A stretch of DNA of 64,000 nt from Neomicrococcus aestuarii (GCF_014201135.1 NZ_JACHDR010000001.1:2728001-2792000); one strand, 5' to 3'; shown: positions 19,695-29,475, counted from the first letter of the stretch. Notes: generated from the sequence alone by a model not told the origin. Numbers and translations are program-made.

Positions 19695-22073
19695 GTGGAA
19701 ATTGATTACGCGGATGAGCTTACTGAAGAACAGTCGTACTTTGATCGCGCCCGTGAAGCCTACGAAGTGCGGCTTCAGTCGTCAGATCCGGCGCAATGGA
19801 CGGTAGGCAACGGCCCTGAGCGTCGCGCTATGAAGAAGGCTATGGATGCCAAGCCCAAACTGGAGGCGGACGAATCTGTAGCTTTCGGCCGCATGATTCT
19901 GAACGACGGGCGGAGCTATCACGTCGGCAAAGTCGGCATCTCGGATGAGGAAAAGAATCAGCTGGTGGTGTCTTGGCAAGCGCCAATCGCCGAACGCTTT
20001 TACCAGGCGACCACCGATGACCACATGGGTGTTGCAACGAAGCGCACCTTCACCACCACACGCAATCACGTTGATGCCTTCAGCGACAAGATTTTTGCCG
20101 AGCTGGCACGAAAGATCGAAAGCCTTGATGATGAGTTGCGTTCTGACGACGCGCTCCTCCACAGTCTTGAGGCCAGCCGCACAGGCAAAATGACGGACAT
20201 TGTCCAGACTATTCAAGCCGCTCAAGACAAGCTCATTCGCTTATCCAAAGATCAGCTGCTGGTCATTCAAGGTGGGCCGGGAACGGGTAAGACGGCTGTT
20301 GCGCTGCATCGCGCTTCATGGCTGATGTTCAACTACCAAGCTGAATTGCCGGCCAGCGAAATGCTTATTGTTGGACCGAATCCCGCGTTCACCAAGTACA
20401 TTCAGCAGGTACTGCCAGCCTTAGGTGATCAGCACGTCCGGCAGACCTCAATTCAAGAAATGCTTTCGAGCGAACTCCCAGTTCGTGCTGCCGAAACAGA
20501 TCACGTGGCTCGCGTCAAAGGTCTTGCGGAGATGGAAGACGTGATTGCGACCGGCCTGGACAATCGCATCAAAGAACCGGAAACACCTCTGCGAATTTCT
20601 CGACGAAACTCTGCCGCAGCCGTCTCAATATCGCCGGAGACTATTGCCGGGGATATTAAGGAGCTTCGCCACAAGCAATACGGCGAAGGTCGCGAGCTGC
20701 TCAAACAGCGCCTCCTAGAGCATTGCGCACGTTCAGTAAGCTCCGTGAGTCAGTTGTCGGGTGCAGCACTCATGGACCCCCAATCCGTCGAATCCGCCTT
20801 GGACAGAATGTGGCCACGATTGTCAGCACCCCAGTTCATCCGCGAGCTTTTGGGATCAAAGCAGCGCTTACGAACGGCAGCGCAGAACATTCTCACGGAT
20901 GAGCAGATCGAACTGCTCTACCGTGGCGCGGCTGACAGGATCGCAGATGAACCGTGGACTATTGCGGACCTCGCCTTGATAGATTCAGCCGCAGAATTCA
21001 TGAACGGGGAGTCCACCCTTTACCGGCATATCATCGTGGATGAAGCGCAAGATCTTTCGCCGATGCAGTTGATTGCACTTCGCAGACGGTCCAGAGATGG
21101 TTCCATGACGATTGTGGGCGACGTGGCGCAATCGACCGGGCCTTTTGCTCGCGATAGCTGGGACGAGATTGTCGAGGCTCTGAAATCAAAGTTGGAGACC
21201 AACCTGCAACATCTTGAGCACGGTTACCGTGTTCCCGAGGAAGTGTTCGCAGTAGCAAAACGACTTTTGCCGATTGCGGCACCAAGGATTCAGAGCCCGA
21301 AGATTGTGCGTAAAGCTAACGCTGCGCCTCAACTTTTTGACGTAGTTCGTGAGCAGATGGCGCGTGAGGTTGCGAAGACATCTAGTCATCACAGCAGCAA
21401 GGGACGATTCGTCGGCGTCATTGCGCCCAAGGAATGGTGGGAACAGATTCAAGAAGCTTTCCGGGCTGAGGAAGTCAAATGGAGCGACTCGAGTGCAGGC
21501 AACTTAGGCACGTCTATCAACCTAGTGACGCCCGAGGACTCTAAGGGCCTCGAATTTGACGCCGTGGTGGTGGTGGATCCGCAGGCCATCTTTGATCGGG
21601 ATAACGGTGCCCGGCTTCTTTACATCGCTCTGACACGCACCACGTCGCGCTTGGATGTCATCGCACCGTCGGGCGAAATTCCATCCGTGATTCGAGAAGC
21701 GTTTCCTGAACTCACGCGCATCGACGCTCCGGATGTAGCTTCGCCATCTGAAATCACGATGAGCATGGATTCGAGTTCTGACGAACTGGCGAAAAGTGTG
21801 CCAGCTGTAGAACTGACGACGGAGCGTTCAACGAAGGCTTCGTCCGAGCCGCGACCAGACGAAGGCATGGTAGATGTCGCCAGCACACGAGAGATGGAAC
21901 TGGTTGGGGACCAGCGAACGCTAGGGCCTGTAGAACGTGAGCTGGTGCGCCGTAACGCTGAGTACTTACACGAAGTGATTCTGACGATGTTTGGCGCGGA
22001 GATTCAACGGGAAATCATTGTTGAAACGCTCAGAATTTTCGACGAATCAGCTGCGGACGAAGCATCGCAGTGA
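19695..22073 (+). CDS. helR: HelD/HelR-type RNA polymerase recycling ATPase (UvrD-like)
   Basis: Superfamily 1 motor protein of the HelD type, which removes stalled or rifamycin-bound RNA polymerase from DNA. The 792-residue protein has an N-terminal coiled arm (TEEQSYFDRAREAYEVRL), Walker A GGPGTGKTAVALHRASW (about residues 192-208), Walker B VDEAQDLSPMQL, GDVAQSTGPFARDSW, HGYRVPEEV, and the C-terminal helicase motif SKGLEFDAVVVVDP with ALTRTTSRLDV. A Ser/Glu-rich tail of about 110 residues follows. GTG 19695 is favoured over GTG 19686 because GAAAGG (19681-19686) is then eight bases upstream. I find no GGGGCTTGC-type rifamycin-associated element upstream; the HelR rather than HelD label is therefore tentative. 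Confidence 0.85.
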   Translation: MEIDYADELTEEQSYFDRAREAYEVRLQSSDPAQWTVGNGPERRAMKKAMDAKPKLEADESVAFGRMILNDGRSYHVGKVGISDEEKNQLVVSWQAPIAERFYQATTDDHMGVATKRTFTTTRNHVDAFSDKIFAELARKIESLDDELRSDDALLHSLEASRTGKMTDIVQTIQAAQDKLIRLSKDQLLVIQGGPGTGKTAVALHRASWLMFNYQAELPASEMLIVGPNPAFTKYIQQVLPALGDQHVRQTSIQEMLSSELPVRAAETDHVARVKGLAEMEDVIATGLDNRIKEPETPLRISRRNSAAAVSISPETIAGDIKELRHKQYGEGRELLKQRLLEHCARSVSSVSQLSGAALMDPQSVESALDRMWPRLSAPQFIRELLGSKQRLRTAAQNILTDEQIELLYRGAADRIADEPWTIADLALIDSAAEFMNGESTLYRHIIVDEAQDLSPMQLIALRRRSRDGSMTIVGDVAQSTGPFARDSWDEIVEALKSKLETNLQHLEHGYRVPEEVFAVAKRLLPIAAPRIQSPKIVRKANAAPQLFDVVREQMAREVAKTSSHHSSKGRFVGVIAPKEWWEQIQEAFRAEEVKWSDSSAGNLGTSINLVTPEDSKGLEFDAVVVVDPQAIFDRDNGARLLYIALTRTTSRLDVIAPSGEIPSVIREAFPELTRIDAPDVASPSEITMSMDSSSDELAKSVPAVELTTERSTKASSEPRPDEGMVDVASTREMELVGDQRTLGPVERELVRRNAEYLHEVILTMFGAEIQREIIVETLRIFDESAADEASQ

Positions 22074-22169
22074 GGAAAGCGCAAGCGTGTCGAAACGGCA
22101 CGCCGAGCGCTTCTCCACATGTGGCAATAAGCCTTTCGAAGATCTGCTGATTCTTCATAGGATGAAGTC

Positions 22170-22718
22170 ATGACTCGTTTCGTGTATTTTGTTGCAGCGT
22201 CAGTTGATGGATATATCGCCGATGAAGCGGACAGCATGCGATGGCTGGAACCGTTCGATGAGTATGACGATGGAAGCACTTACGATGCTTTCATTGCGAG
22301 TGTTGGTTCAATCGTGATGGGCGCTGACACCTACCAGTGGCTCTTGAAGAACGTCAAAGGGAATTGGCCGTATACCGGGATACCTACGTGGGTTTTTGCG
22401 CACCGCGAATTGCCGAGCTTCCTTGGCGCTGACGTGACCTTTGCGCGAGGAGATATCGAAGAATGGGTTCCCGAGCTCGCTCGTGACGCGGCCGGTAAGG
22501 ACGTGTGGGTGATGGGCGGCGGAGCTTTGGCTGGACAGTTTGTTGACGCGGAAAAGCTTGATGAGCTTCGCGTCTTCTCCATTCCCGTGATTCTGGGCGG
22601 AGGGCGTCCACTCTTCGCGATGCGCTCGATCGGGAAGCTGGAACTGACTTCGTTGACGCAACATAAGTTGGGTGTGGTGGAGCTTCAGTACTCAGTCAGT
22701 ACGACGGCGCATGCTTGA
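22170..22718 (+). CDS. dihydrofolate reductase family protein (RibD C-terminal fold)
   Basis: A 182-residue protein of the YyaP/RibD-C type, which has the DHFR fold but usually unknown substrate. Seen are VYFVAASVDGYIAD at the N terminus (about residues 5-18), SIVMGADTYQW, VWVMGGGALAGQFV with the NADPH-binding glycines, and VFSIPVILGGGRPLF. The real folate enzyme normally has a different active-site pattern, so a housekeeping folA role is not claimed. It lies 96 bases after the HelR-like gene and may be cotranscribed. Confidence 0.85.
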   Translation: MTRFVYFVAASVDGYIADEADSMRWLEPFDEYDDGSTYDAFIASVGSIVMGADTYQWLLKNVKGNWPYTGIPTWVFAHRELPSFLGADVTFARGDIEEWVPELARDAAGKDVWVMGGGALAGQFVDAEKLDELRVFSIPVILGGGRPLFAMRSIGKLELTSLTQHKLGVVELQYSVSTTAHA

Positions 22719-22777
22719 GTAAGCGGCTTCCTTAGCGGCTGTAGAGCTTGAGTAATACGAATGGCTCGCGCACGTCT

Positions 22778-22806
22778 TTGACTTTATGTGAGTTGGCTCA
22801 TAGTGT
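22778..22806 (+). promoter_or_regulatory. candidate promoter of the 3-hydroxybutyrate/CoA-transferase genes
   Basis: TTGACT (22778-22783), 17-base spacer, TAGTGT (22801-22806). The spacer contains a small inverted repeat TGAG-TTGG-CTCA which could be an operator. A second hairpin CTTCGG-TGA-CCGAAG lies at 22844-22858, between this site and the start codon at 22941. Confidence 0.35.
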
Positions 22807-22940
22807 GCCGAATGAATGAATCGCCTTTTTCTTCTCGGGATCGCTTCGGTGACCGAAGGAGCGGGCTTTTCAGTGCGGTGAGAGCCATCAGCGTGAAGTC
22901 AGCGAGGACTCGCACCGTTCGCCTCGGAAAGGAATAACGC

Positions 22941-23717
22941 ATGAGCGATCTGCAGGATTACGCCGTCAATACGCAACCGTTGGCAGGGAAACGTGCCTTG
23001 ATTACGGGAGGCGCTAGCGGCATTGGAGCCGAGATGGTGCGCATGTTCGTTGCACGCGGCGCAACGGTGACCGTGGCCGATCTCAACGCTGAAGCGGCGC
23101 AGGCTCTTGCGGATGAAGTGGGCGGCCAGGCGTGGGCAGTGGACCTTTCGGATACCACCGGGCTTGAGAACCTTTCCTTAGACACGGACATTCTCGTGAA
23201 CAACGCCGGCATCCAGCGCATGAATCCTCTTCAGGATTATGTGCCCGAAGACTGGCGCCTCATCCATCGCCTCATGTTGGAAGCGCCGTTCCTTCTCATT
23301 CGCGCGGCTTTGCCGAAGATGTATGAGCGGAACTTCGGCCGCATCATCAATCTTTCGAGTGCTCACGGTCTGGTCGCCTCACCGTTCAAGTCCGCCTACG
23401 TCAGCGCGAAGCACGGGCTGGAGGGTCTTTCCAAAGTGACCGCGTTGGAAGGCGGCGCTCACGGCGTCACCAGCAATTGCGTCAATCCGGGTTTTGTCCG
23501 GACTCCGCTCGTGGATAAACAAGTGGCGGATCAGGCGGCTCTCCATAACCTGACGGAGAACGAAGTCCTTGAGAAAATCATGCTGACGGAGCCCGCGATC
23601 AAGCGCCTTGCAGAACCGCGGGAAGTGGCGGCACTCGCGGCGTGGCTCGCTTCGGACGAGGCTTCGATGGTGACCGGGGCGTCGTACACCATGGACGGCG
23701 GGTGGACCGCTCGCTAG
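22941..23717 (+). CDS. 3-hydroxybutyrate dehydrogenase (SDR family)
   Basis: Short-chain dehydrogenase, 258 residues, interconverting 3-hydroxybutyrate and acetoacetate with NAD(H). The Rossmann motif TGGASGIG (about 22-29), NNAGIQ (87-92) and catalytic Ser140, Tyr153 and Lys157 in LSSAHGLVASPFKSAYVSAKHGL-like order are present, as is the C-terminal GASYTMDGGWTAR typical of the bacterial D-3-hydroxybutyrate enzymes. AGGA precedes the ATG. The two CoA-transferase subunits follow after 80 bases, giving a coherent ketone-body or PHB-breakdown unit. Specificity is inferred from motif and context. Confidence 0.88.
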   Translation: MSDLQDYAVNTQPLAGKRALITGGASGIGAEMVRMFVARGATVTVADLNAEAAQALADEVGGQAWAVDLSDTTGLENLSLDTDILVNNAGIQRMNPLQDYVPEDWRLIHRLMLEAPFLLIRAALPKMYERNFGRIINLSSAHGLVASPFKSAYVSAKHGLEGLSKVTALEGGAHGVTSNCVNPGFVRTPLVDKQVADQAALHNLTENEVLEKIMLTEPAIKRLAEPREVAALAAWLASDEASMVTGASYTMDGGWTAR

Positions 23718-23797
23718 CGGGAGGCCGTGCGGCAACTTCGCATCACCTCAAATCTTTAGAAGTTCAGAGCAAAGTTGCTTGTTGACAGGAGAATGTA

Positions 23798-24577
23798 GTG
23801 GCGATTGATAAGACGTTTGCAAGCGCGGCGGAGGCTGTCGCGGATATCCCGGATGGGGCGTCCCTCGCTGTGGGCGGATTCGGGCTTTCGGGAAATCCAA
23901 TCCAACTCATCGAGGCGCTCTTGGAACAGGGCGCCACGGATCTTCACGGGGTCTCGAATAACTGTGGCGTGGATGGTTGGGGCCTTGGCGTCTTGCTTGC
24001 CGCCCACCGAATTCGCAAGATGACTAGCTCGTATGTAGGGGAGAACAAGGAGTTCGCGCGGCAGTATTTGAGCGGCGAGCTTGAGCTTGAACTCACGCCT
24101 CAGGGCACTCTCGCCGAGAAGCTCCGCGCAGGTGGCGCTGGCATTCCTGCGTTCTACACGCGCACCGGCGTTGGTACGCAGGTTGCGGAGGGCGGATTGC
24201 CTCAGAAGTACGACGACGCAGGTAACGTCGTGCAGGCCTCTGAAGCTAAGGAGGTGCGCGAGTTCTCCTTCAAGGGAAAAACGGCCGAGTTCGTGCTGGA
24301 GGAATCCATCGTCACCGACTTTGCGCTCGTTCATGCCATCAAGGGTGACAAACACGGAAACCTGGTGTTCAACAAGGCTGCTCGTCAGTTTGGCCCGCCT
24401 GCTGCCATGGCGGGAAAGATCTGCATTGCGCAGGTTGAAGAACTGGTGGAACCGGGGGAGATTGACCCCGACGACGTTCACCTTCCGGGTGTGTACGTGC
24501 ACCGCATTCTGGAAGTTGGCAAGGACATCGAAAAGCGAATTGAAAAGCGCACCGTTCGTGCGGCGGAGGAGGCGTAA
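23798..24577 (+). CDS. scoA: 3-oxoacid/acetoacetyl CoA-transferase subunit A
   Basis: Alpha subunit of a class I CoA-transferase (succinyl-CoA:3-oxoacid type), moving CoA from succinyl-CoA to acetoacetate. Conserved segments: [23 protein letters not shown] with the CoA-binding glycine loop (about residues 18-40), [38 protein letters not shown] and [18 protein letters not shown]. The 259-residue length is slightly above the usual 220-240 because of a charged C-terminal extension. GTG 23798 follows AGGAGA. A 13/14 copy of the dispersed word lies inside at 24210-24223. Confidence 0.93.
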   Translation: MAIDKTFASAAEAVADIPDGASLAVGGFGLSGNPIQLIEALLEQGATDLHGVSNNCGVDGWGLGVLLAAHRIRKMTSSYVGENKEFARQYLSGELELELTPQGTLAEKLRAGGAGIPAFYTRTGVGTQVAEGGLPQKYDDAGNVVQASEAKEVREFSFKGKTAEFVLEESIVTDFALVHAIKGDKHGNLVFNKAARQFGPPAAMAGKICIAQVEELVEPGEIDPDDVHLPGVYVHRILEVGKDIEKRIEKRTVRAAEEA

Positions 24578-24579
24578 CC

Positions 24580-25227
24580 ATGGCGTTGACGAGAGAAGAA
24601 ATGGCCGCCCGCGCAGCTCGCGAGCTTCAGGATGGTGCTTACGTCAACCTTGGAATTGGCTTGCCGACCATGGTTCCCAATTACATTCCAGAGGACCGAA
24701 CCGTTGTCTTGCAGTCTGAGAACGGAATTCTTGGAGTGGGGCCGTACCCCACAGAGAACGAGATCGACCCCGACCTCATCAATGCCGGCAAGGAAACCGT
24801 CACCGTTAAGCCCGGGGCGAGCTTCTTCGATTCAGCCACGAGCTTTGCGATGATTCGCGGCGGAAAGATCGACGCAGCGATTCTGGGCTCCATGCAGGTG
24901 TCCGCTGGCGGAGACATCGCCAACTGGATGATCCCCGGAAAAATGGTCAAGGGTCCCGGCGGGGCCATGGACTTGGTCCACGGTGCCGACCGCGTGATTG
25001 TGCTCATGGAACACGTCGCCAAGGACGGATCACCGAAAGTGGTCAATGAATGCTCGCTTCCGCTGACGGGTAAAGGCGTGGTGGATCGGATCATCACCGA
25101 TCTTGCAGTCATCGACGTGACGGATCAGGGCCTCGTCTTGGTGGAGACCGCGCCGGGTGTGACTGTCGAGGAAGTTCAGGAAGCCACTGAACCCACCTTG
25201 ATCATTCACGAGTCGTTACTCCCGTAG
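24580..25227 (+). CDS. scoB: 3-oxoacid/acetoacetyl CoA-transferase subunit B
   Basis: Beta subunit carrying the catalytic glutamate: Glu47 in [12 protein letters not shown] forms the enzyme-CoA thioester. [14 protein letters not shown] at residues 23-36, [27 protein letters not shown] and [10 protein letters not shown] complete the family pattern at 215 residues. It begins two bases after scoA. A possible terminator follows at 25237-25268. The pairing with the hydroxybutyrate dehydrogenase indicates growth on, or recycling of, C4 ketone bodies. Confidence 0.94.
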   Translation: MALTREEMAARAARELQDGAYVNLGIGLPTMVPNYIPEDRTVVLQSENGILGVGPYPTENEIDPDLINAGKETVTVKPGASFFDSATSFAMIRGGKIDAAILGSMQVSAGGDIANWMIPGKMVKGPGGAMDLVHGADRVIVLMEHVAKDGSPKVVNECSLPLTGKGVVDRIITDLAVIDVTDQGLVLVETAPGVTVEEVQEATEPTLIIHESLLP

Positions 25228-25236
25228 GAGGTCTTC

Positions 25237-25268
25237 CGCAGGAGCGTTCTTGAGGGAGCGTTCCTGCG
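25237..25268 (+). terminator. probable terminator after scoB
   Basis: CGCAGGAGCG (25237-25246) pairs with CGTTCCTGCG (25259-25268), about 10 bp with one G-U pair, nine bases after the stop. It separates the CoA-transferase operon from ftsE. Confidence 0.5.
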
Positions 25269-25400
25269 ACACACCACGCTGCGTTCGGGGGTCTTGAGGA
25301 GTAAGCGGGCTACGGTTTTAGTGCCGGTGTTTCAGCTTTCCCCAGCCAAGACCCGCAATCATGGCCGCTCACCGGTGGCCCACGTGGGCGAGATTGAGCG

Positions 25401-26204
25401 ATGATTCGCTTCGAAGACGTATCAAAAACCTATGCCCGAGGACATCAGGCCGCTCTCAACGATGTCAACGTTGAGATTGACCGTGGCGACTTCACCTTCT
25501 TGGTGGGCGCCTCAGGCTCCGGTAAGTCCACCTTCTTGCGCCTCATTTTGCGAGAAGAGCTGGCTACCCATGGGCAGGTTTACGTCGCCGGAACATCGCT
25601 ATCCACTATTTCTCAAAACGGGCTGCCGCGTTACCGTCGCAGCATTGGCATTGTCTTCCAGGATTTCCGTCTCTTGCCCAACAAGGACGTCTTCGCCAAT
25701 GTTGCTTTCGCTATGCAGGTGATCGGCCGTAACCGTGCCACGATTCGCGAGACCGTCCCAAACGTTCTCGAGATGGTGGGGCTTGAGGGAAAAGCCAAGC
25801 GCATGCCTCACGAACTCTCTGGCGGCGAGCAGCAACGAGTAGCGATCGCGCGAGCCATCGTGAACAAGCCCAGCATCTTGCTAGCCGACGAACCCACCGG
25901 CAACCTGGATCCCGCAACGAGCGTGGGGATCATGAACATCATGGACCGTATCAATCAGAACGGGACCACCGTGGTGATGGCCACACACGATCACGAAATC
26001 GTGAACTCCATGCGCCGCCGCGTGATCGAGCTCCGTCATGGCACGGTTGCTCGAGACGAGCGCGCGGGCGAATACACCTCATTGATTCCAGTAGTTCGCC
26101 CAGATGGATCTCGTGAATTGCGTGCGGCTGACATGAAAGCCACCAAGCCTTCGGATACTTCCGGATTCATCCCTGCTTTTGACTCCGAGGGGGATGAACT
26201 CTGA
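25401..26204 (+). CDS. ftsE: cell division ATP-binding protein FtsE
   Basis: ATPase of the FtsEX complex that relays conformational signals to peptidoglycan hydrolases at the septum. Walker [10 protein letters not shown] (36-44), Q-loop [20 protein letters not shown], signature [15 protein letters not shown], Walker B ILLADEP and the FtsE-type NLDPATS are all intact. At 267 residues it is about 40 longer than the classic 222-229; the extra C-terminal stretch (about 225-267) is charged and carries no domain I recognise. The TGA overlaps the ftsX ATG by one base. Confidence 0.96.
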   Translation: MIRFEDVSKTYARGHQAALNDVNVEIDRGDFTFLVGASGSGKSTFLRLILREELATHGQVYVAGTSLSTISQNGLPRYRRSIGIVFQDFRLLPNKDVFANVAFAMQVIGRNRATIRETVPNVLEMVGLEGKAKRMPHELSGGEQQRVAIARAIVNKPSILLADEPTGNLDPATSVGIMNIMDRINQNGTTVVMATHDHEIVNSMRRRVIELRHGTVARDERAGEYTSLIPVVRPDGSRELRAADMKATKPSDTSGFIPAFDSEGDEL

Positions 26205-27115
26205 TGCTTGCCTTTTTGATAGGGGAGACCCTCACCGGTATTCGCCGCAACCTCTCGATGTTCGTCTCCGTGATCCTAGTGACCTTCGTGTCGCTCTCAT
26301 TTGTGGGAGCGGCCGGACTGTTGCAGATGCAGATCAACCAGATGAAGGGTTTCTGGTACGACCGCGTTCAGGTAGCTGTGTTCCTTTGCTCCGATTCGTA
26401 CGCAAGTTCAACCTGCGTTTCCGGTGCCATCACAGATTCCCAGCGGGACGATATTCGGACGATGCTCGATTCACCGGAAGTGAAGAGCTACGTGGAGAGC
26501 TACGAGTACGAGTCCAAAGATCAAGCTCTTCAGCACTTCCAAGAACAATTCCAAAACTCGCCGATCGTCGATACCGTCACGGCCGACCAGCTTCCTGAGT
26601 CTTTCCGCCTCAAGCTGGTGGACCCGGAGAAGTATGAAGTTGTCGACGAACTGTTCTCCTCGATGCCGGGCGTGGAGTTGGTTGTTGATCAGCGAGAGCT
26701 TCTGGAACAGATCTTCTCCGTCATCAACATGGCCTCCCTCGCAGCTCTTGCCGTTGCAGTGGTGATGATCGTCTGCGCGGTCTTGCTGGTGGCAACCACC
26801 ATTCGAATGTCCGCTTTTAGTCGCCGTCGGGAAACCGGAATCATGCGACTTGTGGGAGCGTCCAAAACGGTCATCCAATTGCCGTTCTTGCTCGAGGGCG
26901 TCATCGCCGCAGCAATCGGTGGGCTGCTGGCCTCTGGTGTTCTCTGGGCCGTCGTGAAGTTCGTTGTTGAAGGACAACTAGCCGTTGAATATCCGGACAC
27001 CGCTTTTGTGGGCGTTCGCGAGCTACTTTTGGTGGCGCCATTTCTCGTAATCCTCGGAATTGCGCTGGCTGCGGTGTCATCCATGTTAACGTTGAGGCGG
27101 TACTTGAAGGTTTAG
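26204..27115 (+). CDS. ftsX: cell division protein FtsX
   Basis: Membrane partner of FtsE, 303 residues with the FtsX topology: one segment near residues 20-42, a large extracellular loop of about 130 residues (containing YEYESKDQALQHFQEQF) and three segments near 180-200, 228-250 and 278-297. RRRETGIMRLVGASKTVIQLPFL is the cytosolic loop that contacts FtsE. The extracellular domain contains two cysteines in LCSDSYASSTCVSG (a possible disulfide). The LytM-domain hydrolase encoded next is the expected extracellular partner. Confidence 0.96.
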   Translation: MLAFLIGETLTGIRRNLSMFVSVILVTFVSLSFVGAAGLLQMQINQMKGFWYDRVQVAVFLCSDSYASSTCVSGAITDSQRDDIRTMLDSPEVKSYVESYEYESKDQALQHFQEQFQNSPIVDTVTADQLPESFRLKLVDPEKYEVVDELFSSMPGVELVVDQRELLEQIFSVINMASLAALAVAVVMIVCAVLLVATTIRMSAFSRRRETGIMRLVGASKTVIQLPFLLEGVIAAAIGGLLASGVLWAVVKFVVEGQLAVEYPDTAFVGVRELLLVAPFLVILGIALAAVSSMLTLRRYLKV

Positions 27116-27203
27116 TTGTTCCCCCTCTAAGCATTCACGTGCACCGTTTCTTGTGCGGTTGCAGCCCTACCTACTTCCCATCGGTCCGACCGAAAGGCAC
27201 ACT

Positions 27204-28706
27204 GTGACAACACCCTCGCGAGCGCTGAGGCTCTCGAAGGCGGTTATCGCCGGAAGCTTCGCTGCGCTTTTAACGGTTGGACTCGTGACTCCCGGCGCAA
27301 ACGCTGATGAACTCGATGACCGCAAGGATCAGATCGAGCAGAACATCTCTTCGCTCGAGGAGGATCTTGAGTACCTCGATGGAAATATCCAAGCAACGGC
27401 GAAGAAGCTCAAGGAATATCAAGATCAGCTTCCAGGCGCGCAAGCAGAACTGAAAGCCGCCGAGGGTCGTGTCTCTCAAGCAACCGGTGAGGTCGATTCT
27501 TTGCGCCAGCGCGTGAGCGCTGCCGAATCCTCACTAGATGAGCTCTCTGCGGAGATGGAAAACGATGACGCGGAGAGTGAAGAGTCCAAGAAGCTCATCG
27601 GTGAGATCGCCACTCGCGCGTACCAGCGCGGCGGCGTTTCTGGAAACCTAGGATTCTTAGTAGGCGGTGCCCGTACCGAAAGCCTCGGCAGCGGAATCGA
27701 GTTGGCCGATCACGCAATGCGCAGCCAGAATGCCATCGTGGAGCAGCTCAGCCAAAAGCGTGCAGCACAGGAAAACGCCGCAAAGCGACTTGAAGCAGTC
27801 GAGGCGGAGATCAAGGACCTCAAGTCTCAGGCTGACGCCGCACTGGTCCGCGAACAGCAAGCGCGCGATGCAGCGTTGTCCTCGAAAGAGAAGGTTGATT
27901 CGCTCATTTCCGGGGCCGAACAACTCAGCGCCAAGCTTGCAGCCGAACGGCCAAAGGTTCAGAGCCGCCTGCAAGCACAGCAGGACGAGCATGACCAAGT
28001 CATCAAGGACATTGCCGCGCGCCAAGAGCAGCTTCGTAAAGAAGCCGAAGAGCGCCGCCAGAAGGCGTTAGAAGCTAAGCGCAAAGCCGAAGCCGAAGCC
28101 AAACGAAAAGCCGCAATCGCCGCCGAGAAAGCACGGCAGGCCGAAGCAGCACGCCAGGCGCAAGCAGCCGACGCAGCTCGAAAAGCCGAAGCCGCCGCGG
28201 CAGCCCAACGAGAAGCTGACGCGGCCGCCGCTGCGGAAGCAGAAGCAAACGCAGCCGAACAAGAGCAAAGCTCGCAGACGTCGTCGTGGGGTCTCAGTGT
28301 TCCCGTGTCTGGCGGATACATCACCTCCAACTTCGGCTGGCGTGCCACTCCTGAAGGAACCATCGATTACAGCGGCACCGGAGGCTACTTGCACGCTGGA
28401 GTGGACTGGGGCTTCGGTGGCACGTGTGGTGCACCGGTTTATGCTTCGGCCGCCGGCGAAGTCTGGGTAGCTGGTTGGGGCGGAAGCTCCGGCAACAAGG
28501 TCACCCTCAGCCACGGCGTCATGAATGGAAGCGCTCTGGCCACCAACTATCACCACCTCTCGGCCGTGAACGTCAGCGCGGGACAGACTGTCCAACGCGG
28601 AGACATCATTGGCTACGTGGGCACCACCGGAAACTCCACCGGCTGCCACCTCCACTTCGAGACAGTCTTCAACGGTGAATTAGTTGATCCGCTGACGCTT
28701 CTCTAA
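27204..28706 (+). CDS. secreted M23 (LytM) peptidase with N-terminal coiled coil
   Basis: About 500 residues: a signal peptide (basic SRALRLSK then hydrophobic stretch, likely cleavage after GANA), two long coiled-coil regions (about 30-110 and 155-250), an Ala/Glu/Lys-rich helix (about 255-355) and a C-terminal LytM domain with GWR, HAGVDWG (first zinc His and Asp) and HLHFE (third zinc ligand pair). The coiled-coil-plus-LytM design matches EnvC/PcsB/RipC-type partners of FtsEX, and the gene follows ftsX directly. GTG 27204 with GAAAGG upstream is preferred over the earlier in-frame start at 27153. Because the zinc residues are present it should be an active hydrolase rather than only an activator. 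Confidence 0.9.
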   Translation: MTTPSRALRLSKAVIAGSFAALLTVGLVTPGANADELDDRKDQIEQNISSLEEDLEYLDGNIQATAKKLKEYQDQLPGAQAELKAAEGRVSQATGEVDSLRQRVSAAESSLDELSAEMENDDAESEESKKLIGEIATRAYQRGGVSGNLGFLVGGARTESLGSGIELADHAMRSQNAIVEQLSQKRAAQENAAKRLEAVEAEIKDLKSQADAALVREQQARDAALSSKEKVDSLISGAEQLSAKLAAERPKVQSRLQAQQDEHDQVIKDIAARQEQLRKEAEERRQKALEAKRKAEAEAKRKAAIAAEKARQAEAARQAQAADAARKAEAAAAAQREADAAAAAEAEANAAEQEQSSQTSSWGLSVPVSGGYITSNFGWRATPEGTIDYSGTGGYLHAGVDWGFGGTCGAPVYASAAGEVWVAGWGGSSGNKVTLSHGVMNGSALATNYHHLSAVNVSAGQTVQRGDIIGYVGTTGNSTGCHLHFETVFNGELVDPLTLL

Positions 28707-28853
28707 AGGATTTTTCAGAGCAAGGCGTCTCGGCAAGTCGCGTCGACGAATAGATGTTCCACAACTGATTGAGAATCCCGAATGGACGCGCGTTCCTCGG
28801 GCACGTAAACTGGAGAGCTGCGTGTCGCGCAACTGACAAAGGAGGAACGTGCC

Positions 28854-29336
28854 ATGGCAAAACAAAAAGAAGAACGTGTCATCGCCACGAACCGTAAGGC
28901 GCGCCATGACTACCTCATCTTGGACACCTTCGAAGCGGGAATGGTGCTTACTGGCACCGAAGTAAAATCCCTGCGTGAAGGCAAGGCGTCACTCGTGGAC
29001 GGCTTCGGCCAGTTCTACCGTGACGAACTGTATATGGAAGCCGTTTATATCCCGGAGTATCTCAACGGGTCGTGGACGAACCATACTGCGCGTCGTCGTC
29101 GTAAGCTCCTTCTTCACCGTGACGAGCTCATTCGCATCTCACGCAAGCTCGAAGAATCCGGCAATACCATTGTGCCGCTCCAGCTGTACTTCAAGGACGG
29201 CCGGGCAAAGCTGGAAATCGCGATTGCCAAGGGTAAGAAGGACTACGACAAGCGTCAGACCCTTCGCGAAAAGCAGGACAACCGCGAGGCACAGCGCGCT
29301 ATGCGCCAGCGTAACCGCGGCCAAGATGTGGACTAG
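28854..29336 (+). CDS. smpB: SsrA-binding protein SmpB
   Basis: Binds tmRNA and delivers it to stalled ribosomes for trans-translation. The 160-residue protein shows NRKARHDYLILDTFEAGMVLTGTEVKSLREG, the conserved LLLHRDEL, and the basic C-terminal tail (GKKDYDKRQTLREK and following) that reads the empty mRNA channel. AAGGAGGAA lies seven bases before the ATG. ssrA, its RNA partner, lies 139 bases downstream in the same orientation. Confidence 0.98.
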   Translation: MAKQKEERVIATNRKARHDYLILDTFEAGMVLTGTEVKSLREGKASLVDGFGQFYRDELYMEAVYIPEYLNGSWTNHTARRRRKLLLHRDELIRISRKLEESGNTIVPLQLYFKDGRAKLEIAIAKGKKDYDKRQTLREKQDNREAQRAMRQRNRGQDVD

Positions 29337-29475
29337 TCCACAACCATTTTTTAGGCAGTCCTTTAGCTTCGACCTTCCCTTGGGAATGTTTTCGGCAGAG
29401 GTTGCGTTATAGTAGGAGTCCGCTCTTGAAAGAGGGCGGCGTTGATCCCAGCAATGGGAATTGACAACTGAACAT

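Noticed and set aside
28011-28270. Possible tandem repeat in the LytM gene
   Set aside because: The Ala/Lys/Glu-rich stretch is a helical low-complexity segment with irregular codons, not a true DNA tandem repeat.
29091-29104. CGTCGTCGTCGT run in smpB as a copy of the dispersed word
   Set aside because: It encodes the conserved RRRRK of SmpB and lacks the AGCTG side of the word, so it is explained by protein sequence.
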